From G963717155 sp963717155 (lineage in GTDB: Bacteria; Actinomycetota; Thermoleophilia; Gaiellales; JALYLC01), in the NCBI GenBank assembly GCA_963717155.1, contig OY970326.1, forward strand, positions 2,666,001 through 2,730,000: a DNA stretch of 64,000 nt, written 5' to 3'. The translations under genes and the position numbers were made by a program. How positions within the stretch are numbered: the stretch's first letter is position 1; every line of letters starts with the position of its first letter. The notes beneath the pieces were generated by a model. The model had not been told where the DNA came from. It did no database searches and saw only the letters and a list, made by a program, of their open reading frames with translations. Shown one piece after another: positions 45,874 through 55,269 of this stretch.

Positions 45874-47161
45874 ATGGCAAGCCCGTATCCGTCCGTCGAC
45901 GCGCTCGTGCGGGCATCGGGCTGCGAGGGCCCGCACGCGCTCGTGGTGCGGGCCGCGCGCCTGGCGATCGCCGAGCAGCGCGCGACCGGAGAGCCCGCAA
46001 GCGCAGAGGAGCTCGCGCCCTTCAGTCCGGGCGCGCGTCGCAGCCGAGCTCGAGCCATCGCTCCGTCGCGTGCTGAACGCGACGGGGGTCGTCCTCCACA
46101 CGAATCTCGGTCGCGCAAACCTGGCACGCGAGGCCGTCGAGGCGGTGGCGGCAACGGCCGGTGTTGCGACGAACATCGAGCTCGACCTCGCGACGGGCCG
46201 TCGCGGATCGCGCCAGTCGCACGTCGTTCCACTGCTCGTCGAGCTGCTCGGCTGCGAGACGGCGCTGTGCGTCAACAACGGGGCGGCGGCCATCCTTCTC
46301 GCGCTTGCCGCACATGCGCCCGGGCGCGAGGTCGTCGTGTCGCGCGGACAGCTGGTCGAGATCGGCGACGGGTTCCGGATCCCCGACGTGCTCGCGCAGT
46401 CGAGCGCGCGCCTCGTCGAGGTCGGCTCGACCAACCGCACGCGGCGAGCCGACTACGAGCGTGCGATCGGGGCCGAGACCGCCGCGGTCCTGTGGGTGCA
46501 CCCCTCGAACTACCGCGTGGTCGGGTTCTCGGAGTCGACGAGCCTCGCCGAGCTGCGCTCGCTCTGCGACCAGCACGGCGTGCCGCTGCTCGCCGACCTC
46601 GGGTCCGGGTCGCTGCTCGATGCACTGGAGGAGCCGACGGCGCAGGAGGTGCTGGCCGCCGGAGCCGACCTCGTGTCGTTCTCGGGCGACAAGCTGCTCG
46701 GAGGACCGCAGGCCGGCATCCTCGCGGGCAGCGAGGCGGCGATCGAGGCCTGCCGGCGACACCCGCTCGCGCGGGCTCTGCGGATCGACCGTCTGAGCCT
46801 GGCGGCGCTCGAGGCGACCCTCAGGCTCTATCGCGATCCGTCCCGCGCCATCTCCGCGATCCCCACGCTGCACGCGCTGCTCGAGCCGGCCGAGATCGTC
46901 CGGGCGCGGGCCGAGCGGCTCGCGTCGCGGATCGGAGGCCACGTCGTGGAGACGGTCGGCCGGGTCGGAGGCGGCGCGCTTCCGCTCGCCGAGCTCGCAT
47001 CGTTCGCCGTGTCGCTGCCGGGCGACGCCGACGCGGTCGCTGCCGCACTGCGAGCCGGCGACCCACCGGTGATCGCGCGCATCGCGGACGGCGCCTGCCT
47101 GCTGGACTGCCGGACGCTGACGGACGCCGACGCCGACGAGGTGCCGGCTCCCGGACCTTGA
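45874..47161 (+). CDS. selA: L-seryl-tRNA(Sec) selenium transferase (frameshifted)
   Basis: About 428 residues when repaired. PLP enzyme that turns seryl-tRNA(Sec) into selenocysteyl-tRNA(Sec). Landmarks: LNATGVVLHTNLGRA, GCETALCVNNGAAA, WVHPSNYRVVGF, and the PLP Lys in FSGDKLLGGPQAG. One extra base near 46024 (LAPF-A-SVRARVAAELEPS region) splits the N-terminal 50 residues from the rest. The TGA overlaps the selB TTG (TTGA). Confidence 0.92.
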
Positions 47162-49050
47162 GCACGACCTCCCTGACGCTCGGTACGGCAGGGCACATCG
47201 ACCACGGCAAGACGGCCCTTGTCCGCGCGCTGACCGGGATCGACACGGATCGTCTACCCGAGGAGCACCGTCGCGGCATCTCGATCGAGCTCGGCTACGC
47301 GCCGCTCGTGCTCGCCTCCGGCAGGCGGCTGTCGGTGGTCGACGTCCCGGGTCACGAGCGCTTCGTCCGGACGATGGTCGCCGGCGCGTCCGGGATCGAC
47401 CTCGCGCTGATCGTCGTCGCATGCGACGACGGCGTGATGCCGCAGACGCGCGAGCACGTCGCGATCTGCGAGCTCCTGGGAATCGAGCACGCCGTGGTCG
47501 CGCTGAGCAAGCGGGATCTGGTCGACGACATCGAGGCCGAGCTCGCACGCGCCGAGGTGGAGGAGCTGCTCGCCGACGGCCCCCTTGCCGCATCCGAGAT
47601 CGTCGAGACCGCACTCGCCGACGTCGACTCGATCGAGCGCGTCCGGGCCGCGATCGAACGTGCCTGCGAGGGACTGTCGCCGCGCCCGGCCGACGGGCCG
47701 GCGCGCCTTCCGGTCGATCGCTCGTTCACGCTCCGCGGCATCGGAAGCGTGGTCACCGGCACGCTCTGGTCGGGAACCATCGCCGTGGGCGACCAGCTCG
47801 TCCTCGCTCCCGACGGGCCGGAGGCCCGCGTCCGGTCGGTCGAGGTGCATGACCAGTCACTCGAGCGAGCCGGTCCGGGGCAGCGCGTTGCCGCGAGCCT
47901 CGTGGGGGTGGAGCACGGGCAGGCGCGACGTGGACAGATGCTCGTGGCACCCGGCAGCTTCCCCGCGAGCTTCCGGCTGGACGTGCGCCTGGAGGCGCTC
48001 CCGGGCGGCCCGGGCCTCTCCCATGGCACACTCGTGCGCGTACTGCACGGAACGGCCGACATCGAGGCACGTGTCGCGCTGCTCGAGGCGCCGGAGCTGC
48101 GTCCGGGCGAGTCGGGGCTGGCACAGCTGCGCTTGCGCGAACGCGCCGTGGCCGCCCGCGGCGACCGGCTCGTCGTGCGGCTGACGGCACCCCCGACCAC
48201 GGTCGCCGGCGGGGTCGTGCTCGACCCGGCTCCGCGGCGGCACGGGGTCAGCGAGCCGCTCCTCGACCACCTCGGGGCGCTCGAGCAAGGCGACGCCGTG
48301 TCGATCGTCCGTTCGGCGCTCGGCGCTGCGACAGGCCCGTTGTCGCTCGACGGCCTCGCGCCGCCGGGATTGCTCGGCCGGACGCAGGCGCGGGCGGCGC
48401 TCGCACGGCTCGAGCAGGCGGGCGAAGCCGTGTCGATCGGACCCGACGCCTGGATCGACGCAGCGGTCTACGACGCGCTGCGCGAGCGCATCGGGTCGCT
48501 GCTCGCGGCGCACGCGGCTGACGAGCCGCTGCGGCCCACCATGCCGCTGGCGGCGCTCCTGCCCGCCGACGGCGACCGCGACGCCCTCGCCGGCCGGCTT
48601 GCGGCGGACGGCGTCCTCGTACGCGAGGGATCCGAGGCCCGCGCGCCGGGTGCCCGCGCGCGTGCGGCGGAAGTGCACGAGCGTGCGGCCGCGGCGGTCA
48701 ACGCTGCGCTCGAGGCGAGCGGATCGACGCCGCCCGACCCGGCGACGCTCGAGTCGGCGTCGGGGCTCTCGCCGAGCGAGTTCCGAGCGCTGCTCCGCGC
48801 GCTCGAACGCGACGGCGACGTCGTCCGGCTCGGCGCCGACATCATCTACAGCCAGCCGAACTACGCTGCCGCGCGCGCCTGGGTCGAGCAGCGCTGCCGC
48901 GAGACCGGATCGGTCACGCTCGCCGGTCTCCGAGACGCGCTCGGGACGAACCGGCGGATCGCGCAGGCGATCCTCGAGCGGCTCGATGTCGACGGCGTGA
49001 CGCGACGCATCGGAGACGAGCGCGTGCTGCGCCGTCACCGCACGAGCTAG
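47158..49050 (+). CDS. selB: Selenocysteine-specific elongation factor
   Basis: A 630-residue EF-Tu-like GTPase that delivers Sec-tRNA to UGA codons next to a SECIS element. G1 GTAGHIDHGKTALVRAL, switch GISIELGYAPL, G3 DVPGHERF, G4 SKRD; beta-barrel domains II-III follow; the C-terminal third contains winged-helix repeats that bind SECIS RNA (from about 430 on; GSVTLAGLRDALGTNRRIAQAIL is one). TTG start overlapping selA. The stop overlaps the convergent SDR stop (CTAG). Confidence 0.94.
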   Translation: MSTTSLTLGTAGHIDHGKTALVRALTGIDTDRLPEEHRRGISIELGYAPLVLASGRRLSVVDVPGHERFVRTMVAGASGIDLALIVVACDDGVMPQTREHVAICELLGIEHAVVALSKRDLVDDIEAELARAEVEELLADGPLAASEIVETALADVDSIERVRAAIERACEGLSPRPADGPARLPVDRSFTLRGIGSVVTGTLWSGTIAVGDQLVLAPDGPEARVRSVEVHDQSLERAGPGQRVAASLVGVEHGQARRGQMLVAPGSFPASFRLDVRLEALPGGPGLSHGTLVRVLHGTADIEARVALLEAPELRPGESGLAQLRLRERAVAARGDRLVVRLTAPPTTVAGGVVLDPAPRRHGVSEPLLDHLGALEQGDAVSIVRSALGAATGPLSLDGLAPPGLLGRTQARAALARLEQAGEAVSIGPDAWIDAAVYDALRERIGSLLAAHAADEPLRPTMPLAALLPADGDRDALAGRLAADGVLVREGSEARAPGARARAAEVHERAAAAVNAALEASGSTPPDPATLESASGLSPSEFRALLRALERDGDVVRLGADIIYSQPNYAAARAWVEQRCRETGSVTLAGLRDALGTNRRIAQAILERLDVDGVTRRIGDERVLRRHRTS

Positions 49051-49817
49051 ACGACGCTCCCCGCGTTGACCGAGATCGCCTGGCCGCTGATGCCGGTCGC
49101 GGCCTCGCTGCACAGGAAGGCGATCGTCTCGGCGACCTCCTCCGGTGCAAGCGCGACACCGCGTGGCTGCAGGGCGTCGCGCTCACGCCAGATCTCTGCC
49201 GGCTCGACGCCGCGGTCGGCGGCCTCGCGCGCCGCCGAGCGGTCGGCCATCTCCGTGTGCACCCAGCCGGGGCACACCGCGTTGCAGGTGACCCCGAACG
49301 GACCGACATCCTGCGCGACCGCGCGCATCAGGCCGATCACGGCGTGCTTGGCCGTGGTGTAGCCGACGTCGCGGGGCGACCCGATCAGCCCGCTCGTCGA
49401 GGAGACCATGACGATCCTCCCCCACCCGCGCCCGCGCATGTCATGGCTCGCCGCGCGGGTGAGGAAGAACGAGGCCTCGAGGTTGATCGCGAGGAAGCGC
49501 CGCCACGTCTCGGTCGAGAGCTCGAAGATCGTCTCGTCGTAGACCGACCCGATGCTCGCGTTGTTGACGAGGATCTCGATCGGCCCGAGACGGCTCCGGG
49601 TCTCGCGGATCACCTCGTCGCAGCCATCCTCGCTGTCGAGCGACGTGGCGAGCCACGCGACCGGAGCCTCCGCGGCGAGCGATTCGAGCTCGGCTCCGGT
49701 GCGCGCGACGGCCATCACCCGCGCGCCCTGGCGGGCCAGGGCGAGTGCCGTCGCGCGCCCGATTCCGCGACCCGCGCCCGTGATGAGCGCGACGCGGCCC
49801 TGTAGCGAATCCGAAAT
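49047..49817 (-). CDS. Short-chain dehydrogenase/reductase
   Basis: About 256 residues, classical SDR: cofactor motif TGAGRGIG, NNAS, catalytic Ser in VSSTSG, and YTTAK (Tyr and Lys), then CPGWVHTEM. The substrate is unknown; 3-oxoacyl-ACP reductase-like or sugar/alcohol dehydrogenase roles are both possible. No ATG/GTG/TTG start fits: the conserved N-terminus begins just after the upstream gene, where only an ATT (49817) is available 5 nt past the previous stop. A sequence error at the start or a rare ATT start with re-initiation would explain this. Confidence 0.8.
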   Translation of the reverse strand: MSDSLQGRVALITGAGRGIGRATALALARQGARVMAVARTGAELESLAAEAPVAWLATSLDSEDGCDEVIRETRSRLGPIEILVNNASIGSVYDETIFELSTETWRRFLAINLEASFFLTRAASHDMRGRGWGRIVMVSSTSGLIGSPRDVGYTTAKHAVIGLMRAVAQDVGPFGVTCNAVCPGWVHTEMADRSAAREAADRGVEPAEIWRERDALQPRGVALAPEEVAETIAFLCSEAATGISGQAISVNAGSVV

Positions 49818-49822
49818 CGGTC

Positions 49823-50143
49823 CTACGCCCCGGGGGCGCGGTAGGGAATCGAAAGCCCGGCCGCCGCGTCCATCTCGCTCTGGTCGAACAGCGGGGTCGT
49901 GGTGATCCGCGCGGCGCCGGACGCGGCGACGGCGAGGCTCAGCGCCGCGGCGGCGGTGTTGCTCGGAAGCTCGGCGATGATCACGATGTCGTACTCGCCG
50001 AAGCAGTAGTCCCACGAGTCGACGCTGCCGCCGAGACCCTCGACGAGCGCTTCGACCGACGAGCGTCGGCTCGAGGCGCTCTCGCTCAGAAGACCCTTCG
50101 CGCCCTGTGCGGTGTAGCTGACCTGCCAGAGGAACCTGGACAT
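49823..50143 (-). CDS. GYD-domain protein
   Basis: A 106-residue GYD/DUF1330-like ferredoxin-fold protein (FLWQVSYTAQGAKGLL; SWDYCFGEYDIVIIAELP). Such proteins are small, cytoplasmic and of unknown role; the Gly-Glu-Tyr-Asp centre names the family. The ATG at 50143 has GAGGGA 7 nt upstream and is preferred to the ATG at 50164. It is co-oriented with the SDR gene 5 nt downstream. Confidence 0.8.
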   Translation of the reverse strand: MSRFLWQVSYTAQGAKGLLSESASSRRSSVEALVEGLGGSVDSWDYCFGEYDIVIIAELPSNTAAAALSLAVAASGAARITTTPLFDQSEMDAAAGLSIPYRAPGA

Positions 50144-50252
50144 CGCTGACTCCCTCGAGTGCATGCGCGTGCCATCAGCGGCACGTCAGAGCCGACAGTA
50201 CGCGTCGGGACGCGTCTACGCCAGCGTCCGCCGGCCCGTCCGCAGCCGTGTC

Positions 50253-50258
50253 TACGCT
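50253..50258 (+). promoter_or_regulatory. -10 box (TACGCT), leaderless start at 50265
   Basis: TACGCT ends 6 nt before the ATG at 50265. Confidence 0.4.
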
Positions 50259-50264
50259 CGCGGG

Positions 50265-51248
50265 ATGGCCACCGGGAGGCGGACGCGCGGCGACGGTGAG
50301 TCGACGTGGACTCGTGCGAAGCCACTGTTCCTTGCGGCCTTCCTCGCGATCGTCACCATCGTCGGGCTGCGCCTGATCGTCGAGCTGCGCCACCTGCTGA
50401 TCCTGCTGTTCATCAGCCTCGTGCTCGCGGCGGCAATCTCACGGCCGGCAGACGTGCTCGAACGTCGCCACATACCACGTGGGATCGCCGTCGCGATCGT
50501 GCAGCTGGGCGCGCTCGCCGTGATCCTCGTGGTCGGCTACGTCGTGCTGCCGCCGCTCTTCGACGAGCTCGCCGGGTTCGCCCATCGGGTGCCGACGTAC
50601 GTCGATCGCTTCAAGGGGCTCCGCCGCGACTACGTGCGCCTCCGCGCCAGCTATCCCGAGCTGGGCTCGTTCAACTCCGAGGTCGCGAAGCTCGCCGATC
50701 GCGTGGGCAGCGTCACCGGACATCGTCTGATCAACCTCCCGCTCTCGGTCGCGTCGCTGCTCTACCAGGCGTTGACCGTCATCGCGTTCTCGACGCTGAT
50801 CGTGATGCGCCGCGAGCGCATCGTGCTGGCCATGCTTCCGCTCATCGCACCCCACCGGCGCGAGCACACGGTCGAGATCGCCGAGAAGATCTGGGAGCGG
50901 ATCGGCGCCTACGTCCGCGCAAAGCTCATCGTCATGACGATCGTCGGCGTCCTGATGTACCTGTCCCTGGTGGCCCTCGGCGTGCCGTTCGCGGTGCCGC
51001 TGGCCGTGATCGTCGCGTTCGGCGAGGTCATCCCGCAGATCGGCCCCTGGCGTCGCATCTCGCCTCGGGGCGAGGGCGAACAGCTGAAGATCGACCCGCT
51101 GCTCGTCCTCATCGCCGTGCTCGCGGGCGCCACGCTGCTCGGAACGGCCGGTGCGCTCGTGTCCGTCCCGTTCGCCGCGATGCTGCAGGTGCTGTACGAC
51201 GAGATCCTCTTGCCATGGCGCACGGCGCAGCTCGCGGACGACGAGTGA
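50265..51248 (+). CDS. AI-2E-family permease with an internal deletion
   Basis: A 327-residue polytopic membrane protein of the AI-2E (YdiK/PerM-like) family: early spans LAAFLAIVTIVGLRLIVEL and LLILLFISLVLAAAIS, the long amphipathic region with VLPPLFDELAGFAHRVP, and the late EVIPQIGP and KIDPLLVLIAVLAGATLLGTAGALVSVPFAA read in parts. Normally about 35-40 residues with one membrane span lie between IPQIGP and the ISPR..GEQLKIDPL segment; here IPQIGPW runs directly into RRISPRG. The gap is in frame, at about 51047-51062. Whether the protein still works is unclear. Confidence 0.8.
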   Translation: MATGRRTRGDGESTWTRAKPLFLAAFLAIVTIVGLRLIVELRHLLILLFISLVLAAAISRPADVLERRHIPRGIAVAIVQLGALAVILVVGYVVLPPLFDELAGFAHRVPTYVDRFKGLRRDYVRLRASYPELGSFNSEVAKLADRVGSVTGHRLINLPLSVASLLYQALTVIAFSTLIVMRRERIVLAMLPLIAPHRREHTVEIAEKIWERIGAYVRAKLIVMTIVGVLMYLSLVALGVPFAVPLAVIVAFGEVIPQIGPWRRISPRGEGEQLKIDPLLVLIAVLAGATLLGTAGALVSVPFAAMLQVLYDEILLPWRTAQLADDE

Positions 51249-51314
51249 TCGCCAACAAAACGGGTGGCGACGGCGTCTTTGTGCAGGGAGCCACGAGCGC
51301 TTCACGAAACGCGG

Positions 51315-51412
51315 TAGGGTAGTTTCGACCGAAGGGTCGAACACCGGCCCGCGGGCCGGGCAACATTCGAAGCCCTCGCCGGATAGCGAGGCGCGTACGA
51401 AAGGGGGACGGC
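51315..51412 (+). promoter_or_regulatory. Structured promoter/leader of the peptide ABC transporter
   Basis: TAGGGT -10-like box at 51315-51320, then three inverted repeats: TTCGACC-GAAG-GGTCGAA (51324-51341), the palindrome CCGGCCCGCGGGCCGG (51344-51359) and CCTCGC-N6-GCGAGG (51374-51391). A ribosome site AAGGGGG (51401-51407 region) precedes the ATG at 51413. The first repeat overlaps the likely transcription start and may be an operator; the others could fold in RNA. Confidence 0.5.
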
Positions 51413-53365
51413 ATGGCATCGCTCCGAATCGGGCGTCGCGGCCCACTTGGTCTGGCCGCTCTAGCTCTCGCGACCGCCGGGATCATGGTGTTCCTGTTCG
51501 TGGGAACCGGCTCAGCGCACCGGAGCAAGGCGACTGATAGCCATGCCGTGCAGAAGGGCGGAACCGCGTACTTCGCCTTGCCGCCCAGCACCAGTGCGAA
51601 CTACATCTTCCCGTTCATGAGCCTTGCCTTCTTCAGCGTCGTGAACATCTCCGATTTCCAGCAACTCATGTACCGCCCCCTGTACTGGTTCGGCACCGGC
51701 AGCGCCCCCACCCTGAACCTGTCCCGTTCGCTGGCGTCGGCCCCGAAGTACACGAAGAACAACACCCAGGTCAGCTTCACGCTGAAGCCGTACAAGTGGT
51801 CGAATGGCGAGACCGTGACGGCCAAGCAGGTCGTGTTCTGGATGAACATGCTGAAGGTCGAGAAGCTCAACTGGGCCGCGTACGCCCCGGGCGGGATGCC
51901 CGACGACGTGAAGTCGGTCACCGCCCTGAGCCCGACGAAGGTCGTGATCAGGCTCACGGGCCCCGCCAACCCGCTCTGGTTCACGTACAACGAGCTCTCG
52001 CAGATCACGCCGTTCCCGATGGCCTGGAACATCGCCGCCACCGGTCAGAAGGCGGGCAGCCAGGCTTGTGGTACCTCGCCCTATGCCAAGGTCATCGTCA
52101 AGACCGACAAGAAGAACACGACGGTCACGCCGGTCTCGGCTGCGGCGAAGTCGTGTGCGGCCGTCTGGGCGTACCTCTCGAGAGAGTCCGGCTTCGACGC
52201 GAAGAATCCCAAGGCACCGAACAACTCGCTGAAGACCTACGCGACGAACCCGCTCTGGCAGGTCGTCGACGGCCCGTGGCACCTCACGAGGTTCGACACG
52301 TCGGGCTACATGGCGATGGCGCCGAACCCGCACTACTCGGGACCGATCAAGCCGAAGCTCGACTCGTTCGTCCAGCTGCCGTTCACCTCCGGCGCCGCCG
52401 AGTTCAATGCGCTCGTCGGTGGCAAGATCAGCGTCGGCTACCTGCCGCAGGAGGACATCACAGACCCTGCGAAGACCCCGACCGTCCCCGGCAAGAACAA
52501 CCCGCGCCTCTCGAACTTCATCCTCGACCCGTGGTACTCGTGGGGCATCACCTACTTCCCCTACAACTTCAACTCCACCGGGAACGGCGGCCAGGCGGGG
52601 AAGATCTTCCGTCAGCTCTACTTCCGCCAGGCGTTCCAGCTGCTCGTCGACCAGCCGCTCTACGGCGAGAAGATCTACAAGGGCTACGTCGTGCCGACCT
52701 ACGGGCCGGTACCGGTCCTCCCCAAGAACTCCTTCGCGAGCAAGTTCGCTTCCCAGAACCCTTACCCATACAACGTGAAGAAGGCGACCGACCTCCTCAC
52801 CAAGAATGGCTGGAAGGTCGATCCGAAGGGCGTGACGAGCTGTATCAACGCGGCGAAGTGCCACGTGCCGGTCGGCACGAAGCTCCAGTTCACGCTCCAG
52901 TACGCCAGCGGCAACGCATCGTCGAAGACGCTCATGGAGGCGGAGCAGGCCGCCTGGCAAGAGGCGGGGATCAAGATCACGCTGACGACCGCGAGCTTCA
53001 ACACCGTGATCGGCATCGCGGTGCCGTGCTCGGGCAAGTCCTGCACCTGGGAGCTCGAGAACTGGAGCGGCGGCTGGGTCTACGCGCCCGACTACTACCC
53101 CAGCGGCGAGCTGCTCTTCCAGACCGGAGCAGGCTCGAACAGCGGTTCCTACTCGGACAGGAAGGCTGACGCGCTGATTCACGATACGGCGTTCGGCGAC
53201 GCGAACCTGACGGCGTATCAGAACTACCTCGCGCTGCAGCTGCCGGTGGTCTGGCAGCCGAACCTCGCGTATGCGATCACGGAGGTCCAGAAGAACCTGC
53301 ACGGCGTGATTCCGCAGAACACGTTGCTCAACATCAACCCCGAGGAGTGGTACTTCACGAAGTAG
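51413..53365 (+). CDS. Peptide ABC transporter substrate-binding protein
   Basis: A 650-residue family-5 (DppA/OppA-like) solute-binding protein. N-terminal hydrophobic segment (LGLAALALATAGIMVFLFVG) with no lipobox Cys, so it may be held by an uncleaved signal anchor. Typical stretches: KWSNGETVTAKQVVFWMNML, GPWHLTRFDTSGYMAM and RQAFQLLVDQPLYGEKIYKGY. It should capture oligopeptides or nickel-like ligands and hand them to the two permeases encoded next. Confidence 0.9.
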   Translation: MASLRIGRRGPLGLAALALATAGIMVFLFVGTGSAHRSKATDSHAVQKGGTAYFALPPSTSANYIFPFMSLAFFSVVNISDFQQLMYRPLYWFGTGSAPTLNLSRSLASAPKYTKNNTQVSFTLKPYKWSNGETVTAKQVVFWMNMLKVEKLNWAAYAPGGMPDDVKSVTALSPTKVVIRLTGPANPLWFTYNELSQITPFPMAWNIAATGQKAGSQACGTSPYAKVIVKTDKKNTTVTPVSAAAKSCAAVWAYLSRESGFDAKNPKAPNNSLKTYATNPLWQVVDGPWHLTRFDTSGYMAMAPNPHYSGPIKPKLDSFVQLPFTSGAAEFNALVGGKISVGYLPQEDITDPAKTPTVPGKNNPRLSNFILDPWYSWGITYFPYNFNSTGNGGQAGKIFRQLYFRQAFQLLVDQPLYGEKIYKGYVVPTYGPVPVLPKNSFASKFASQNPYPYNVKKATDLLTKNGWKVDPKGVTSCINAAKCHVPVGTKLQFTLQYASGNASSKTLMEAEQAAWQEAGIKITLTTASFNTVIGIAVPCSGKSCTWELENWSGGWVYAPDYYPSGELLFQTGAGSNSGSYSDRKADALIHDTAFGDANLTAYQNYLALQLPVVWQPNLAYAITEVQKNLHGVIPQNTLLNINPEEWYFTK

Positions 53366-53375
53366 ACCGCCGACC

Positions 53376-54326
53376 GTGATCGGATACCTGCTTCGGCGCG
53401 TCGTCCAGGCTGTCGTCGTCGTCTTCGGGGTGACACTGCTCGTGTTCCTGCTCGAGCATGTCGTCCCGGGCGGCGCGGCCCGGGCGGCCCTCGGGCAGCG
53501 TGCGACGCCGGCGTCGATCCATGAGTTCAACAAGGTCAACGGCTACGACCTCCCGATCTGGGAGCAGTTCTTCGACTACTGCCGCGGGATCGTCCTCCAC
53601 TTCAACCTCGGGTACTCGTACAAGAAGAACCAGTCGGTCGCGGCGCTCATCGAGGAGGCCCTTCCGAAGACCCTCGTGCTGGTGGGTGTCTCGACCCTCC
53701 TGGCAGTGGTCGTCGCCATACCGCTCGGCGTCCTCCAGGTCGTTCGCCGCAACACGCCGGTCGACTACTTCCTGACCGGAGCCACGTTCATCCTCTACGC
53801 GATGCCCGCATTCCTCCTCGGGGAGCTCCTGATCCTCTACTTCGCGATCGACCTCGGCTGGTTCTCGACCGAGGCTCCTCAGGTGCAGTCCGCGTGGGGA
53901 GTCCTCACCGACCCGGGCGCCCTCGCCCTCCCGGTCCTGAGCCTGGCTGCGATCACGATCGCGGCGTTCAGCCGCTACATGCGGTCGTCGCTGATGGAGG
54001 CGATGACCGAGGACTACGTGCGCACGGCGAAGGCGAAGGGCGCCGGGCAGCGGCGAGTGCTCTACCGGCACGCGCTCCCGAACGCGCTGATCCCGCTCAT
54101 CACGCTCCTCGGCCTGTCGATTCCGGTGATCGTCGGGGGTGCGCTCATCACCGAGACCGTGTTCAACTTCCCCGGGATGGGCCTGCTCACGACCCAGGCC
54201 GCAATCGACAACGACGTTCCGCTGCTCCTCGGAACGACGTTCGTCGCCGCACTCGCCACCGTTGCCGGCTCACTGCTGGCAGACATCCTGTACGCGATCG
54301 TCGATCCGCGAGTCCGGTATGCATAG
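53376..54326 (+). CDS. Peptide ABC transporter permease (DppB-like)
   Basis: A 316-residue inner-membrane permease. The N-terminal LLRRVVQAVVVVFGVTLLVF span and the C-terminal EAA loop (EDYVRTAKAKGAGQRRVLYRHALPNALIPL) identify the DppB/OppB type. GTG start 10 nt after the substrate-binding protein gene; the end overlaps the next permease gene by 8 bases. Confidence 0.92.
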   Translation: MIGYLLRRVVQAVVVVFGVTLLVFLLEHVVPGGAARAALGQRATPASIHEFNKVNGYDLPIWEQFFDYCRGIVLHFNLGYSYKKNQSVAALIEEALPKTLVLVGVSTLLAVVVAIPLGVLQVVRRNTPVDYFLTGATFILYAMPAFLLGELLILYFAIDLGWFSTEAPQVQSAWGVLTDPGALALPVLSLAAITIAAFSRYMRSSLMEAMTEDYVRTAKAKGAGQRRVLYRHALPNALIPLITLLGLSIPVIVGGALITETVFNFPGMGLLTTQAAIDNDVPLLLGTTFVAALATVAGSLLADILYAIVDPRVRYA

Positions 54327-55269
54327 CGATCCGCTGGCAGGCGATCCGGTGACAGGCGGTGCGGTGGTGCCCGAGCCGGCCGCGCCGGAAGGCGGCGAGG
54401 GCGCGGCGATCGGCGGTATCGGCTCGCAGCTCGTGCACGTCTTCGCCGAGAACCGGCTTGCGATCGTCGGCGTGGTGATCATCGTCGGAATGGTGCTGTT
54501 CTGCTTCGTGGGCCCCATCTTCTACACGACGAACCAGAGGAGCACGCAGGCCGCCCTCCTCTTCTCCACGCAGAACTCGCCGCCCAGCTCGGCCCATTGG
54601 CTCGGCACGGACCAGAGCGGGTTCGACGTGCTCGGACGGATCATGTACGGGGGTCAGGTCTCGCTCGGGGTGGGATTCGCCGCAGCAGCGATCGCCACGG
54701 TCGTGGGCGTGCTGTTCGGCGCGATCTCCGGCTTCTTCGGTGGCTGGGTCGACTCCCTGATGATGCGCATCGTCGATGTGCTGCTCTCGGTGCCGATTCT
54801 CTTCCTGGTGATCGTCCTGGCGGTGATCTTCCAGCCGTCGCTCAAGATCCTGATCCTCGTGATCGGCCTGACAGCGTGGTTGGTCCCGGCCCGGCTCGTA
54901 CGGGGCGAGACGCTGTCGCTGCGTATGCGCGAGTACGTGCTGGCCGTCCGTGTCATGGGCGGCGGTAACACACGCATCGTGGTGCGGCACGTCATCCCGA
55001 ACACGATCGGAACGATCATCGTCAACGCGACGTTCCAGGTCGCGGACGCGATCCTGCTGCTCGCCGCACTCGGGTTCATCGGCCTCGGCGTCCCGGCGCC
55101 GCTGACCGACTGGGGATCGATGCTCGCCGACGGCGTGAACGCGGCACTCAATGGCTACTGGTGGCAGATCTACCCGACAGGAGTTGCGATCGTGCTGGTC
55201 GTCGTGGCGTTCAACTTCGTCGGCGACGCGCTGCGGGACGCGTTCGAGGTGCGATTGCAGCGGCGCTAG
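54319..55269 (+). CDS. Peptide ABC transporter permease (DppC-like)
   Basis: A 316-residue permease of the DppC/OppC type: N-terminal extension of about 40 residues, first span (LAIVGVVIIVGMVLFCFVGP), the HWLGTDQSGFDVLGRIMYGG signature, and the EAA-loop LRMREYVLAVRVMGGGNTRIVVRHVIPN. Its TAG overlaps the TAG of the convergent ATPase gene (CTAG, 55266-55269). Confidence 0.92.
   Translation: MHSDPLAGDPVTGGAVVPEPAAPEGGEGAAIGGIGSQLVHVFAENRLAIVGVVIIVGMVLFCFVGPIFYTTNQRSTQAALLFSTQNSPPSSAHWLGTDQSGFDVLGRIMYGGQVSLGVGFAAAAIATVVGVLFGAISGFFGGWVDSLMMRIVDVLLSVPILFLVIVLAVIFQPSLKILILVIGLTAWLVPARLVRGETLSLRMREYVLAVRVMGGGNTRIVVRHVIPNTIGTIIVNATFQVADAILLLAALGFIGLGVPAPLTDWGSMLADGVNAALNGYWWQIYPTGVAIVLVVVAFNFVGDALRDAFEVRLQRR

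Noticed and set aside
51344..51359. 16-bp palindrome CCGGCCCGCGGGCCGG as a mobile-element end or phage attachment site
   Set aside because: No integrase, transposase or second copy is present; it is better explained as part of the transporter leader.
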